From: Pseudonocardia alni | GTDB taxonomy: Bacteria; Actinomycetota; Actinomycetes; Mycobacteriales; Pseudonocardiaceae | Length of the DNA: 64,000 bases | Assembly (NCBI RefSeq): GCF_002813375.1 | Contig: NZ_PHUJ01000003.1 | Span: 1,798,001-1,862,000, forward strand | Direction of reading: 5' to 3' | Part shown: positions 8,895-16,392 of the stretch, piece by piece | Layout of the letters: every line of letters starts with the position of its first letter | How positions within the stretch are numbered: position 1 is the stretch's first letter | The notes under the pieces: model-generated | Seen by the model: only the letters and a program-made list of their open reading frames with translations | Told to the model about the DNA's origin: nothing | Databases searched by the model: none | Position numbers and translations under genes: made by a program

Positions 8895-9281
8895 TCACGA
8901 CGTGTCCCCTCGCTCCGGGGACCGAGCCGGGGCGGCGAAAAGCCCCGGCAACGCGTCCAGCTCCGCCCGCTCTCGGTGCCGGTCGGCCGCCGAGTCCCGG
9001 CCCGCTCGGGCGCAGGGGACGACGTCGGCCAGGTGCGCGAGCCGGACCGGCAACGGCCGGTTCTCCAGCAGACACACCGCGACCTGCCGAGACGGGCACT
9101 CCTGCCGACGCACCACCGGCCACCCACACCCCGGACACCGACCCGCCCCGACCACGTAGTGCTCGACTACGACCTGCAACCGGTCCGTCCGCCCGGTCGG
9201 GCGCAGCAAGCGCGGGTCCAGGTCCTCGGGCTGCACGACCCGCTCGCGCACCGCCCACTCCGGCGCGGGGCGGACGCTCAC
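8895..9281 (-). CDS. Hypothetical CxxC protein
   Basis: 128 aa from a GTG that overlaps the upstream stop (GTGA). The centre carries GRCPGCGWPVVRRQEC, a zinc-knuckle-like CxxC plus one further Cys. The N-terminus is an acidic RERVVQPEDLDPRLL stretch and the C-terminus is Arg/Glu-rich. No family is recognised. The overlaps on both sides and the conserved style of the operon make it a real gene; its function is unknown. Confidence 0.65.
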   Translation of the reverse strand: MSVRPAPEWAVRERVVQPEDLDPRLLRPTGRTDRLQVVVEHYVVGAGRCPGCGWPVVRRQECPSRQVAVCLLENRPLPVRLAHLADVVPCARAGRDSAADRHRERAELDALPGLFAAPARSPERGDTS

Positions 9282-9571
9282 GCCGACCACCCAGCGCCCT
9301 CGTCCCGCCACACGGCGGCACCGGCCTCGGTCAGCCCGTAGCGCAGCCCCGCCGCCTCCACCGGATCCGGCACCCGGCCCATGCCGTCCGGGCAGAGCAC
9401 CGAGCCATCGGCGTGGGAGAACTCCGGCGGACGCCCGGCGCGAGCGGGCCACCCCGACGGCGGCGCGTCGACCACGGGGCCGGCGCAGCCCGGGCACACC
9501 AGATCTGTGACGTCGATGCGGTCGTCGCCCAGGTCCACGACGGGCGGGCCTGGCAGGAAGATCACGCTCAC
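9278..9571 (-). CDS. Hypothetical small CxxC protein
   Basis: 97 aa, starting at a GTG with GGAGG five bases upstream. An in-frame GTG two codons later is the alternative. VTDLVCPGCAGPVVDAP contains a CxxC, and a third Cys follows in SVLCPDGMG, so metal binding is possible. The C-terminal part (YGLTEAGAAVWRDEG) resembles short winged-helix wing regions. It is the first gene after the 280-base non-coding stretch, so it may be translated independently of the genes further upstream. Confidence 0.65.
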   Translation of the reverse strand: MSVIFLPGPPVVDLGDDRIDVTDLVCPGCAGPVVDAPPSGWPARAGRPPEFSHADGSVLCPDGMGRVPDPVEAAGLRYGLTEAGAAVWRDEGAGWSA

Positions 9572-9852
9572 GCTGGCCTCCGAGGAGATTGAGGAGGGTC
9601 GGCTGGTCCGGCCCTCCGGTGGCGGCGTCCCGTCCGCCACCGCGCCGTCAGGCGCGCACGGCCTCGGAGGCTCGCCGTCAAGGGCCGGACGCAGTCCGGT
9701 CGCGCAGCGACGCGCAGCGCCCTTGACGGGGAGGGAGGCCGGGCCAAACTCGGGCCGGACGGCCCTCCGCCCGCCGCAGGCGGGTCCACCCCGGTCCTCG
9801 GCCCGCCCGGCCGTGAGGGCGAGGTCTCCCCCATCGGAACCGGCGGCCGGGT
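9572..9852. other. Non-coding stretch inside the transfer operon
   Basis: About 280 bases separate the small membrane-protein gene from the CxxC genes, in an operon where almost every other junction overlaps. No convincing coding frame fits: the frames on both strands lack typical codon bias and ribosome sites. The stretch contains the nested-hairpin element at 9675-9729 described separately. It could hold an internal promoter, an attenuator or an origin. Confidence 0.5.
9675..9729. repeat. Nested inverted-repeat element with GCA triloops
   Basis: An 11-base inverted repeat, CCGTCAAGGGC at 9675-9685 and GCCCTTGACGG at 9719-9729, encloses three smaller hairpins in a row. These are CCGGAC-GCA-GTCCGG, GTCGC-GCA-GCGAC and GCGC-A-GCGC. 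The result can fold as a multi-arm cruciform in DNA or a branched RNA. Arms are perfect as read. No T-run follows on either strand, so a simple terminator is unlikely. Single-strand or double-strand origins and oriT sites often look like this, but the function is not shown. Confidence 0.6.
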
Positions 9853-10086
9853 TCACTGCCCGCTCCCGGCCGACGCACCCGCGCCGTTGAGGGCGGGCGT
9901 GGCCGCCTGGTCGAACGCCGACACGAACGTCGAGATCGCGTCCGGCAGCCCCGAGCCGACCGGTGTGGCGATGAACAGCACGAGCGCGATCAGCGAGAAC
10001 ACCACCGCGCCCATCGCGACCCGCGCCTTCGCGCAGATCACCGCACCGAGCACCATGAACAGGATCAGCACCCCGACGCTGCCCAT
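9853..10086 (-). CDS. Small two-TM membrane protein of the element
   Basis: 77 aa. Two hydrophobic helices (VGVLILFMVLGAVICAKARV and MGAVVFSLIALVLFIATPVG) are followed by a polar tail with SAFDQAATPALNGAG. The size and layout recall small transfer membrane proteins (VirB2/VirB3-like pilin or spread proteins), but no family is certain. The ATG overlaps the stop of the excisionase-like gene as TGATG, so the two are co-translated. Confidence 0.7.
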   Translation of the reverse strand: MGSVGVLILFMVLGAVICAKARVAMGAVVFSLIALVLFIATPVGSGLPDAISTFVSAFDQAATPALNGAGASAGSGQ

Positions 10087-10349
10087 CAGCCCGCGCTCCC
10101 GTGCTGCACCGGCGCCCAGCCCGACGCGTCGACGACGGTCTGCTCGGCGACGGCGAGGTCGGCGATGGCCTCGATCGCCTTCGCTGGGATGATCAGCCGC
10201 CCGCGGATCCGGACCGCCGGGAACTCCCCCGCCGCGATCGCCCGGTAGACGGTCATCGGCGACATCCCGAGCAGCGCCGCGACCTGCGCCACGCTGTAGA
10301 ACCTCGGCGCCAGCGGCGCCGTCTCCGACCCTCGAAGAACACTCATCAT
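10086..10349 (-). CDS. xis: Excisionase-like MerR/HTH_17 DNA-binding protein
   Basis: 87 aa. FYSVAQVAALLGMSPMTVYRAIAAGEFPAVRIRGRLIIP is a winged-helix of the excisionase type, in which Xis bends DNA at attachment sites and directs the integrase toward excision. A short C-terminal tail follows. Two consecutive ATGs (10349 and 10346) are possible starts. It is the first gene of the leftward transfer operon and is preceded by paired GTACATGT repeats. A purely regulatory role (operon repressor or activator) is the alternative, because the integrase is about 4 kb away on the other side. Confidence 0.78.
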   Translation of the reverse strand: MMSVLRGSETAPLAPRFYSVAQVAALLGMSPMTVYRAIAAGEFPAVRIRGRLIIPAKAIEAIADLAVAEQTVVDASGWAPVQHGSAG

Positions 10350-10360
10350 GACCCCAATCT

Positions 10361-10381
10361 GTACATGTTAGGTACATGTAC
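10361..10381. promoter_or_regulatory. Paired GTACATGT operator candidate
   Basis: GTACATGT occurs at 10361-10368 and again at 10372-10379, one helical turn apart. The second copy is part of the perfect 10-base palindrome GTACATGTAC (10372-10381). The site lies 12-32 bases before the xis-like start and about 190 bases before the divergent XRE gene, in an AT-richer patch where the leftward promoter should be (TTGTTC, 17 bases, TGTACA on the minus strand). An operator for the element's own regulator is the simplest reading. Confidence 0.5.
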
Positions 10382-10567
10382 TGAACAAGTAAGGCACGAG
10401 TGGCGATCGGAGTCAATCGCCGTGGCCTTCCGTGAACCGAGATTGCAGTCGCGAACGGTGTTGTCGGGAGATGACGCGGGATGACGTGAGGTGATGCGAC
10501 CATCCGCATCAGGGTTGATTTCCCCAGGTCAGCAAGTCACCGTTGATCTCGGGACGAGGGGGCGTCG

Positions 10568-11689
10568 ATGGGCAACCGGCTCGCGCAGGTCCGCGCGGAG
10601 CGCGGCTGGAAGAAGGCTCGATTGCTGCACGAGCTGCGGGCGGCAGCGACCCGGCGGGGCGAGCAACTCCCCAAGGACGAGAGCCTCGGGCGCCGCGTCG
10701 CCGTCTGGGAGAACCAGGACGGCGTCGTCGGCGACTTCTACCGCGAGCTGCTGTGCGAGGTGTACCGCTGCTCCGCCGTCGAGCTGGGTCTCGTCGAGCC
10801 ACCGTCCCCGGAGCCGGTCGCGATCGACCCCGTCACCGAGCCGTTCGAGCTGCCGGAGTTCACCCGCCTCGACCCCGGCCTGGTCGACCTCCTGCGGTCC
10901 CAGACGCAGACCATCCGCCTCCTGGACCGCCGACTCGGCGGGGCGACGGTGCACAGCCAGGCCGTCGCGCACGTCGAGACCGTGGAGAGCCTGGTCCGCA
11001 ACGCCCTGCCCGGGACGGCGCGGGAGCAGGCGGCCGACGAACTCGGCCAGGCCGCGGCGCTCGCCGGGTGGCAGGCGCTCGACATGGGACGCCTCCCGGA
11101 GGCGTGGCGGCTGCACGAGATCGCGACCGCGGCAGCGCGCGAGAGCGGGCTACCGGCCGGGCTGGGGTACTCGCGGGCGCAGCAGGCGTTCATCCTGCTC
11201 GACGCCGGACGCGCCGAGGATGCCCTCGACCTGATCGCCTCGGCGCAGAACATCGCCCGCGGCCCGGCCCCGCGCGAGCTGCTGGCCTGGTTGCACGCCG
11301 CGCACGGCGAGGCGCTCGCCGCACTCGGCGACCGGGACGCCGCGCTCCGGTCGCTCGACGCCGCGGCAGCGGCCCTACCGACGCAGGCGGAGCACGCCCT
11401 GCCCTACCTCATGCTCGACGCCGGACACCTGGCCCGGTGGCGCGGACACTGCCTGGCTCGTCTCGGCGAGGCGTCCGCGATCGACGATCTCGGGACCGCC
11501 CTGGCCGCGATGCCGGAGGGTCAGTACGGCCGCGCTGAGGTCAGCCTGCGGGTCGACCTCGCGCTGGCCCTGCGGGCGCGAGGTGAAGTCACCGAGTCGC
11601 GGGCCCAGGCGGAACGCGCGGGTCGCCTGGCCGGCCGGACCGGGTCCGAGCGGCAGCGGCGAGGGATCCGCGAGCTACTCGGCCCGTAA
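10568..11689 (+). CDS. XRE-type regulator with TPR-like C-terminus
   Basis: 373 aa; ATG preceded by GAGGGGG. Residues 1-75 form a Cro/C1-type HTH (GNRLAQVRAERGWKKARLL, then SLGRRVAVWENQDG). The rest is helical repeats with alternating small and large residues (ALAGWQALDMGRLPEAWRL, AQQAFILLDAGRAEDALDLI) typical of TPR domains in actinobacterial XRE regulators. Such proteins usually act as signal-responsive repressors of element functions. It is transcribed away from the transfer operon across the operator region, and its 3' end overlaps the Nudix gene by 15 bases tail to tail. Confidence 0.82.
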   Translation: MGNRLAQVRAERGWKKARLLHELRAAATRRGEQLPKDESLGRRVAVWENQDGVVGDFYRELLCEVYRCSAVELGLVEPPSPEPVAIDPVTEPFELPEFTRLDPGLVDLLRSQTQTIRLLDRRLGGATVHSQAVAHVETVESLVRNALPGTAREQAADELGQAAALAGWQALDMGRLPEAWRLHEIATAAARESGLPAGLGYSRAQQAFILLDAGRAEDALDLIASAQNIARGPAPRELLAWLHAAHGEALAALGDRDAALRSLDAAAAALPTQAEHALPYLMLDAGHLARWRGHCLARLGEASAIDDLGTALAAMPEGQYGRAEVSLRVDLALALRARGEVTESRAQAERAGRLAGRTGSERQRRGIRELLGP

Positions 11690-12241
11690 CGGCGCCGTCG
11701 GCCCGGACAACGCCAGGACGTGCAGCAGCCCGACCAGCGCGCCGGAGTTCCCGACCTTCCCGTCCGCGATCAGGTCCGGGACGTCGGCGAGCGGCACCCA
11801 CCGGAACGTGCCCTCGTTGAGCTCGGTCGGATTGGCGACCTGCTCAGCGCCGCGGGCGAGGAACACGTGGTGCGCGCTGCGCACGGTCCCGGCCATCGGC
11901 TCGAACGTCACCAGGTGCTCGACCGTCCGAGGCCGGTAACCGGTCTCCTCCTCGACCTCCCGGGCCGCGGTCTCGACGGGCGCCTCGCCGTCGTCGAGCA
12001 GGCCACCCGGAAGCTCCCAGTTCCACAGGTCCGGCACGAAGCGGTGACGCCAGGACAGCAGGACGTTGCGGCCGTCGTCGTCCAGGACCACGGTCATGGC
12101 GGCCGCGGGCAGCGTGACCGTGTGGTGCTCGAAACGCTCACCCGACGGCTGGGAGATGTCGGCCAGGCCGACGGTTACCCACTCGTTGTCGTAGATCACG
12201 CGCTCGCTGTGCACGTGCCAGACGTCGTCCGGGCTCGTCAT
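11675..12241 (-). CDS. Nudix hydrolase, Pif-like
   Basis: 188 aa. A complete Nudix box is present (GGLLDDGEAPVETAARE, then VEEETGY), so pyrophosphohydrolase activity is likely. In the Streptomyces element pSAM2 the immunity protein Pif is a Nudix protein that blocks transfer into cells already carrying the element; a gene of this type in the regulatory block here suggests the same role, by analogy only. A nucleotide- or sugar-diphosphate housekeeping enzyme is the alternative. The start MTSPDDVWHVHSER is at 12241, just downstream of the GntR gene on the same strand. Confidence 0.8.
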   Translation of the reverse strand: MTSPDDVWHVHSERVIYDNEWVTVGLADISQPSGERFEHHTVTLPAAAMTVVLDDDGRNVLLSWRHRFVPDLWNWELPGGLLDDGEAPVETAAREVEEETGYRPRTVEHLVTFEPMAGTVRSAHHVFLARGAEQVANPTELNEGTFRWVPLADVPDLIADGKVGNSGALVGLLHVLALSGPTAPLRAE

Positions 12242-12263
12242 GAAGCGACCGTAGCGTTCTCGG

Positions 12264-12809
12264 TCAGGGCTCGACGGGCCGCACGAAGGCCCCGACTCCA
12301 TGCCGCACGACAACGACCCCGGAGTCCGCCAGCACCTTGAACGCGCGACGCGCGGTGTTGCGGGAGACATCGTACTGCTCCATCACGACAGCCTCGCTCG
12401 GCAGCGGGGCATCCGGCGCAAGCGTTCCGGCGCGGATCTGTTCGGCGAGGTCCTCGGCGATGCGGCCGTACGCCGTGGTCCGGTCTGCTCCCGTGCCTCC
12501 GGCTACCCGGCGGCCGACCCCCGGGACGACCTCCACGAGGCCGTCGTCCACGAGAAGCGCGAGGGCGGCACGAGCCGTCCCTCGGGCCACGCCGTACTCC
12601 TCGCAGAGCCGTGCCTCCGAGGGTACGAGCGAGCCGGGCACCAGAACGCCGTCCCGAATGCGATGGCGGAGATCCTCCGCGATGCAGCGGGAAGTCCCAC
12701 GAGGGGCCACAGCGACTACGCTCCACGGTTCGGCGGACAGTTCTGCCGAGAGTATCGGCCGGACAGAGGAGGCGGCGCGGAAGACAGGAGCCTCCGCATC
12801 GGCGGACAT
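12264..12809 (-). CDS. Double-winged-helix GntR regulator
   Basis: About 181 aa from the ATG at 12809; an ATG at 12866 is also in frame. Two GntR-type winged helices sit in tandem, one around LRHRIRDGVLVPGSLVPSEA and the other around LAEQIRAGTLAPDAPLPSEA, each ending in the wing GVG(R/A). There is no effector-binding domain behind either one. A single chain with two DNA-reading heads could bind a full operator as a monomer. pSAM2 uses a GntR repressor (KorSA) to hold the element silent; a similar role is inferred. It lies 22 bases upstream of the Nudix gene, probably as one transcript. Confidence 0.75.
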   Translation of the reverse strand: MSADAEAPVFRAASSVRPILSAELSAEPWSVVAVAPRGTSRCIAEDLRHRIRDGVLVPGSLVPSEARLCEEYGVARGTARAALALLVDDGLVEVVPGVGRRVAGGTGADRTTAYGRIAEDLAEQIRAGTLAPDAPLPSEAVVMEQYDVSRNTARRAFKVLADSGVVVVRHGVGAFVRPVEP

Positions 12810-13140
12810 CTCGTCGCCCTGAGGGCGGCGATGAAAGGGCTCCTCCTCAGCGTCTGGCGAACTCATCGCGAGACGCGGCATCCGTCGAAACACCTTCGAG
12901 ATCCACCAAGAGCCGACACACCCGCCGAATGGAAGCGCCGGTGGTGGAGACGGCTCACCACAACCGGCAACCACGACGCGTGCCGGCGGGTCGGATAGGT
13001 AGGTGGCCGGACTCATCGCAGCTCCTCGGGTGAGCGAGACGCCGAGGCGCTGCTTGTCACGGCGGGCTGCGTGCTGGTCCCTACCGCACTGGAGTGACCC
13101 CGCCCGCTGGCGAGTACCGGCGGGCGAGGCCACGGCTGTC
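12810..13140. other. Upstream region of the GntR gene
   Basis: About 330 bases between the GntR gene and the next leftward gene. Frames on both strands lack codon bias and ribosome sites. If the GntR protein starts at 12866 or 13016 instead, part of this is coding. I see no clear promoter or repeat. Confidence 0.3.
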
Positions 13141-13452
13141 TTACTGCCCGAAGGGCCAGGAGCCGGGCCACCAGCTGACCGGCCACCAGCTGTCCAGCGC
13201 GTCGCGCACAACGCGCCGAACAACCTCGGTGACTGCCGCCAGCACCAGGGAGCCGACGATCTTTGAAGCCGTCGCCGGCTCTGAGGTCGGACGCGCCGGG
13301 TGACAGGTGCTCAGTGTCGCGCTACGGTCGGGCTTGCCTGTGCTCGACTGAGCGCACGATGTGGACGGGGCCTCGGCCTCGGGGAGCGGCAACTCCTCGG
13401 GACGAGGCCTCAGCCATCTCGGGGGTGGACGTTGCCGTCGGTGACGGGCCAT
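13141..13452 (-). CDS. Small basic protein with hydrophobic C-terminus
   Basis: 103 aa. The ATG at 13452 has a near-ideal GAGGAGG six bases upstream, which is why I accept this short frame. The N-terminus is very basic and Pro-rich (MARHRRQRPPPRWLRPRP). The middle is Ser/Thr/Pro-rich. The end is an amphipathic or membrane-touching segment (KIVGSLVLAAVTEVVRRVV) followed by a Trp/Pro tail. No family is recognised. It may be membrane-associated. Confidence 0.6.
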   Translation of the reverse strand: MARHRRQRPPPRWLRPRPEELPLPEAEAPSTSCAQSSTGKPDRSATLSTCHPARPTSEPATASKIVGSLVLAAVTEVVRRVVRDALDSWWPVSWWPGSWPFGQ

Positions 13453-13821
13453 GATGCCTCCTCGTACCCAGGCCACCACTACTGGTGGCGTGCAGGTACA
13501 AGCGTGATCCCACATCTAGCGGGTCCGCTATCCCGGGCCGGAGGTACACCGTCGACCGGTCGGCGGCGCGCGACGGTCGGTACCTGGTCTGACAGATAGC
13601 TACGTGTCTTACTCCGGATAGCTGAACGGCGCGCACTTGCGGTGAGCGAACAGCGGACGAACGGTCACTCCGTGTATTCTGCTCCCTTCGTCGAGCACGC
13701 GGAGCCGCTCGACGGACGGGACAACGGCCTTCCTGGCGTGTCCCTGGACATGCACCCATCGAAGGGGCGGTCGATGGTCGCGGTCCGGCCGGACCGCGAT
13801 CAGATATCCCGGGTTGGAACG
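13453..13821. other. Divergent intergenic region
   Basis: About 370 bases between a leftward small gene and the rightward acetyltransferase. A longer in-frame start for the acetyltransferase at 13642 cannot be fully excluded, but the upstream part lacks family similarity. The region holds the repeats described at 13517-13623 and presumably two promoters. Confidence 0.4.
13517..13623. promoter_or_regulatory. Repeated GATAGC motif, operator candidate
   Basis: GATAGCT occurs at 13595-13601 and 13617-13623, exactly 22 bases (two helical turns) apart. The inverse GCTATC lies at 13527-13532, partly inside the palindrome TAGCGG-GT-CCGCTA at 13517-13530. All three sit between divergent genes. This is typical of a regulator operator, but the regulator is unknown. 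Confidence 0.35.
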
Positions 13822-14310
13822 ATGACGCCGACGAACAACACGACCATGACCCTGCGCGTCGGCACCGCCGACGACGACAAGGCCATCGACAAGATCCTCA
13901 CCGACGTCGGGCTCGATCCCTTCGACTTCTCCAGGCTGTCGGTGTACCACCGCATCGTCGCTCTCGACGAGGACGGTGTGCTCGTCGGATTCATCGACGG
14001 CCGCTTCGACGTCCCGATCCCCGATCGGGCGACGCTCGCCGGGGTGCCCGGGCCGCAGGCGTGGGGAAGCCTCATCGCCGTCGCCCCGGACCGGCAGCGA
14101 GGTGGAGCGGCCAAGCTCCTGCTCCGGGCCTTGCTCGAGGAGTCGCAGCGGCGAGGCTGCATCTACTTCTCCGCCATGGTCTCCGGGCACGACGACCCCG
14201 CCCAGCGGAGGGCCTTCTTCCAGGCGGTCGGGCTGGAGGATCTGGTCCCCGGCGTGCCGGACGACATCGTCGGCGCGCCCATCGAGGACGTTCTGCGCCG
14301 GCTCGACTGA
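13822..14310 (+). CDS. GNAT-family N-acetyltransferase
   Basis: 162 aa from the ATG at 13822; an ATG eight codons on is also possible. The acetyl-CoA loop reads SLIAVAPDRQRGGAAKLLLRALLEE, the GNAT motif A pattern (V..xxRGxGxxxxL) with the second Gly of the loop present as GG. The N-terminal half, TLRVGTADDDKAIDKIL, fits the first strand and helix. The substrate is unknown. It is cargo of the element, next to the integrase but on the opposite strand, and ends at a hairpin shared with it. Confidence 0.8.
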   Translation: MTPTNNTTMTLRVGTADDDKAIDKILTDVGLDPFDFSRLSVYHRIVALDEDGVLVGFIDGRFDVPIPDRATLAGVPGPQAWGSLIAVAPDRQRGGAAKLLLRALLEESQRRGCIYFSAMVSGHDDPAQRRAFFQAVGLEDLVPGVPDDIVGAPIEDVLRRLD

Positions 14311-14319
14311 ACAACGAAG

Positions 14320-14359
14320 AGGCTCCGGCCCCACCTGCGGAGGGGGAAGGCCGGGGCCT
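14320..14359. terminator. Hairpin between convergent genes
   Basis: AGGCTCCGGCC at 14320-14330 pairs with GGCCGGGGCCT at 14349-14359 (11 pairs, one G-U), loop of 18. It lies 10 bases after the acetyltransferase stop and before the end of the integrase gene. There is no T-run, which is common for actinobacterial terminators. Confidence 0.5.
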
Positions 14360-14490
14360 TCATGTACGCCCAAGTTCTAGTTGTCGCGTCTACCCGGGTC
14401 GACGCAAGCCGGCCAGGCAGCTTGTCGCCGATTGATGGTCGCGCGGCACCAGGACTACAGCTCCCGATCAGGGGCCTCAAGACGGCAGAA

Positions 14491-16302
14491 CTACCAGCGG
14501 AAGACCATCGGATCCTGGTTCGGGGACGCGAGCGGGACGACCTCGATCTCGTAGCGTCCGATCCACCCTTCTCCCTCGTCCGCCACCTCCGGGTCTTCCA
14601 TCCGCGCGATGCCGAGCAGGTGGGCCCGGAACGTCGACGGGTCAGCGAGGCTGCCCGTCACCACCCGGGCCGGGTACCGACGCCCACCCGACCCTCGGAC
14701 GACGACGGTGAAGTAGCTCGCGGCCTGCCCGGCCGCGGGCTCCAACGGCTCGGGCTCCGGCGGAGCCGTCTCGGCTGGGCGATCCACGACGGCCGACGGC
14801 ACAACGACCGTCGGCCGCTCCCCCACTGCACCGGCGAGCACACCCCACTCCCGCAGAAGCTCGAACGCCCGATGCACCGTGCTCGGCGCGAGTCCCTGCT
14901 CGGCAGCCAGCACCTTGACCCCCGGCAGATGCCCACCCACCGGCACAGCCCCGGACTCGATCCGCTCCAGCAGCTCGACCGCCAGCCGCTCCCGCGCCGA
15001 CCGCGGATCCCGCCGCACCCGCTCCATCTCCGACCCCGGCCCCGGCCCCGCCGGCCGCTCCGGCATCCGCGACCCGAGCCCGCTCGCCGCCCGCTGGTCC
15101 GCCTCCGACACCCACGCCGCGTAGACCCGCAGCGTGGTCACCCCGCCGCCGGAATGCCCCAGACGCCCCGCGACCGTCCGCACGTCCACTCCGGCCGCGA
15201 TCAGCTCGGTCGCCGAGTAGTGCCGCAGGTTGTGCAGGTGCGTGTCCAACCCGAGCCGCGCCGCCATCCGCGAGTACCGCTGTGTGACCGAGCCCGGCAC
15301 CAGACTCGCCGACCCGTCCGGCGCCAGCGAGAACACGAACGCCTCCGGCCGCAGCTCGACCCCGAGCGCCCGGGCCCGCTCTTCGCACCGCTCCCGGTGG
15401 TCTCGAAGCACCTCCACAGTCTCCGAGTCCAGCGCGAGGCGCCGCTGCTGGTGGGTCTTGGTGTCCTTCTCCTGCAACGCCCGGCCGTCCTGCGCGATCG
15501 CCCGTCGGATCGTCAACGTCCCCGACTCCAGATCGACTTTCGACCAGCGCAGCGCGCACAGCTCGCCCCGTCGGGCACCGGTGGTCATGAACAGCCAGAC
15601 CAGGGCACCCCAGTCCAGGTCCCGCCACGCCTCGTTCAGCAATCGCGCCGCCTCGCCCGCGGACGGCGGCTGCGGGTCCGGCGGCGGCTTCGCGGGCGGC
15701 GAGACGAACTCGACCGGGTTGACCGACACCCACCGCCACCGGACCCCACGCGAGTACGCGCCGTTCAGCACGAAGTGGATGTGCCGGATCGTGGCCGGCG
15801 CGAGCGGGCGGCAACGGTGCGGACGGCACCGGTCGTCGCACTCGTGCTCCCGCGGCGTCCGATGATCGATCCGCTTCGCCGACCCCGAGCAGTGGTCGCG
15901 GCACCGCCGCAGCTCGGCGTAGAGCGAGTCCAGGGCCTCGGCACCGACGGCGCCGGCCTTCGTCCGGCCGAGGAACGGACGGACGTGCAGCTCCAGGTAC
16001 CGGGTGTACGCCCGGTGCGTGGTCACGCCGACGTCGAGGGTCTCCAGGTACCGGTCGAGCAGCTGGTCGAGCGTCGCGCTCGTGCGGGGGCTGCGCTGTT
16101 CGTCGACGGCGTTGAGGAGCCGCGTCCGCGCGGCCTCGGCGCGGGCCTCCTGGCGCGGGCCGGGCTCGATCACCTCGACGAGGGTGTTCCGCTTCCCCGA
16201 CACCGGGTCCTGCCCACCGTAGACGCGGACGCGCAGCGCACCGCTCGGGAGCCTGTCGATCGTCCCGCGCTGCCTCCGGCGACCGGCCTTCGCCCGTGTC
16301 AT
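14491..16302 (-). CDS. int: Tyrosine integrase fused to a GntR-type winged helix
   Basis: 603 aa, about 200 longer than a usual phage-type integrase. The N-terminal arm and SAM-like core domains span residues 1-200, interrupted by a Cys/His-rich insert (about 134-166) typical of actinomycete element integrases. Catalytic residues are R245 (TGARRGE), H357/R360 (HNLRH), H383 (LGHS) and Y394 (VYAAW). Residues about 434-490 are a GntR-like winged helix (RERLAVELLERIESGAVPVG, then STVHRAFELLREWGVL), followed by about 100 residues of unknown fold. It catalyses integration at the adjacent tRNA-Val. The extra domain may let the protein repress its own gene through the repeats 22 bases upstream; this is inference. 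Confidence 0.93.
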   Translation of the reverse strand: MTRAKAGRRRQRGTIDRLPSGALRVRVYGGQDPVSGKRNTLVEVIEPGPRQEARAEAARTRLLNAVDEQRSPRTSATLDQLLDRYLETLDVGVTTHRAYTRYLELHVRPFLGRTKAGAVGAEALDSLYAELRRCRDHCSGSAKRIDHRTPREHECDDRCRPHRCRPLAPATIRHIHFVLNGAYSRGVRWRWVSVNPVEFVSPPAKPPPDPQPPSAGEAARLLNEAWRDLDWGALVWLFMTTGARRGELCALRWSKVDLESGTLTIRRAIAQDGRALQEKDTKTHQQRRLALDSETVEVLRDHRERCEERARALGVELRPEAFVFSLAPDGSASLVPGSVTQRYSRMAARLGLDTHLHNLRHYSATELIAAGVDVRTVAGRLGHSGGGVTTLRVYAAWVSEADQRAASGLGSRMPERPAGPGPGSEMERVRRDPRSARERLAVELLERIESGAVPVGGHLPGVKVLAAEQGLAPSTVHRAFELLREWGVLAGAVGERPTVVVPSAVVDRPAETAPPEPEPLEPAAGQAASYFTVVVRGSGGRRYPARVVTGSLADPSTFRAHLLGIARMEDPEVADEGEGWIGRYEIEVVPLASPNQDPMVFRW

Positions 16303-16323
16303 GGGCCGAGGATACGAGCCCTT

Positions 16324-16344
16324 CGTGTCACGAAACGTGTCACG
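16324..16344. repeat. Twin CGTGTCACG repeats upstream of int
   Basis: CGTGTCACG occurs at 16324-16332 and 16336-16344, 12 bases apart. Each copy is itself a palindrome around a central T. They lie 22-42 bases before the integrase start and about 50 bases from the tRNA end. They fit either integrase arm-type sites or an operator of int. Confidence 0.5.
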
Positions 16345-16392
16345 CGGGCTGCTGAGTGATCTTGCTGGGGATGGAACCCCTGGTCAGATGCG

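Noticed and set aside
10086..10349. Reading the xis-like gene as an ordinary chromosomal MerR regulator
   Set aside because: Short size, first position in the transfer operon and the adjacent integrase favour an excisionase, although a regulatory role is not excluded.
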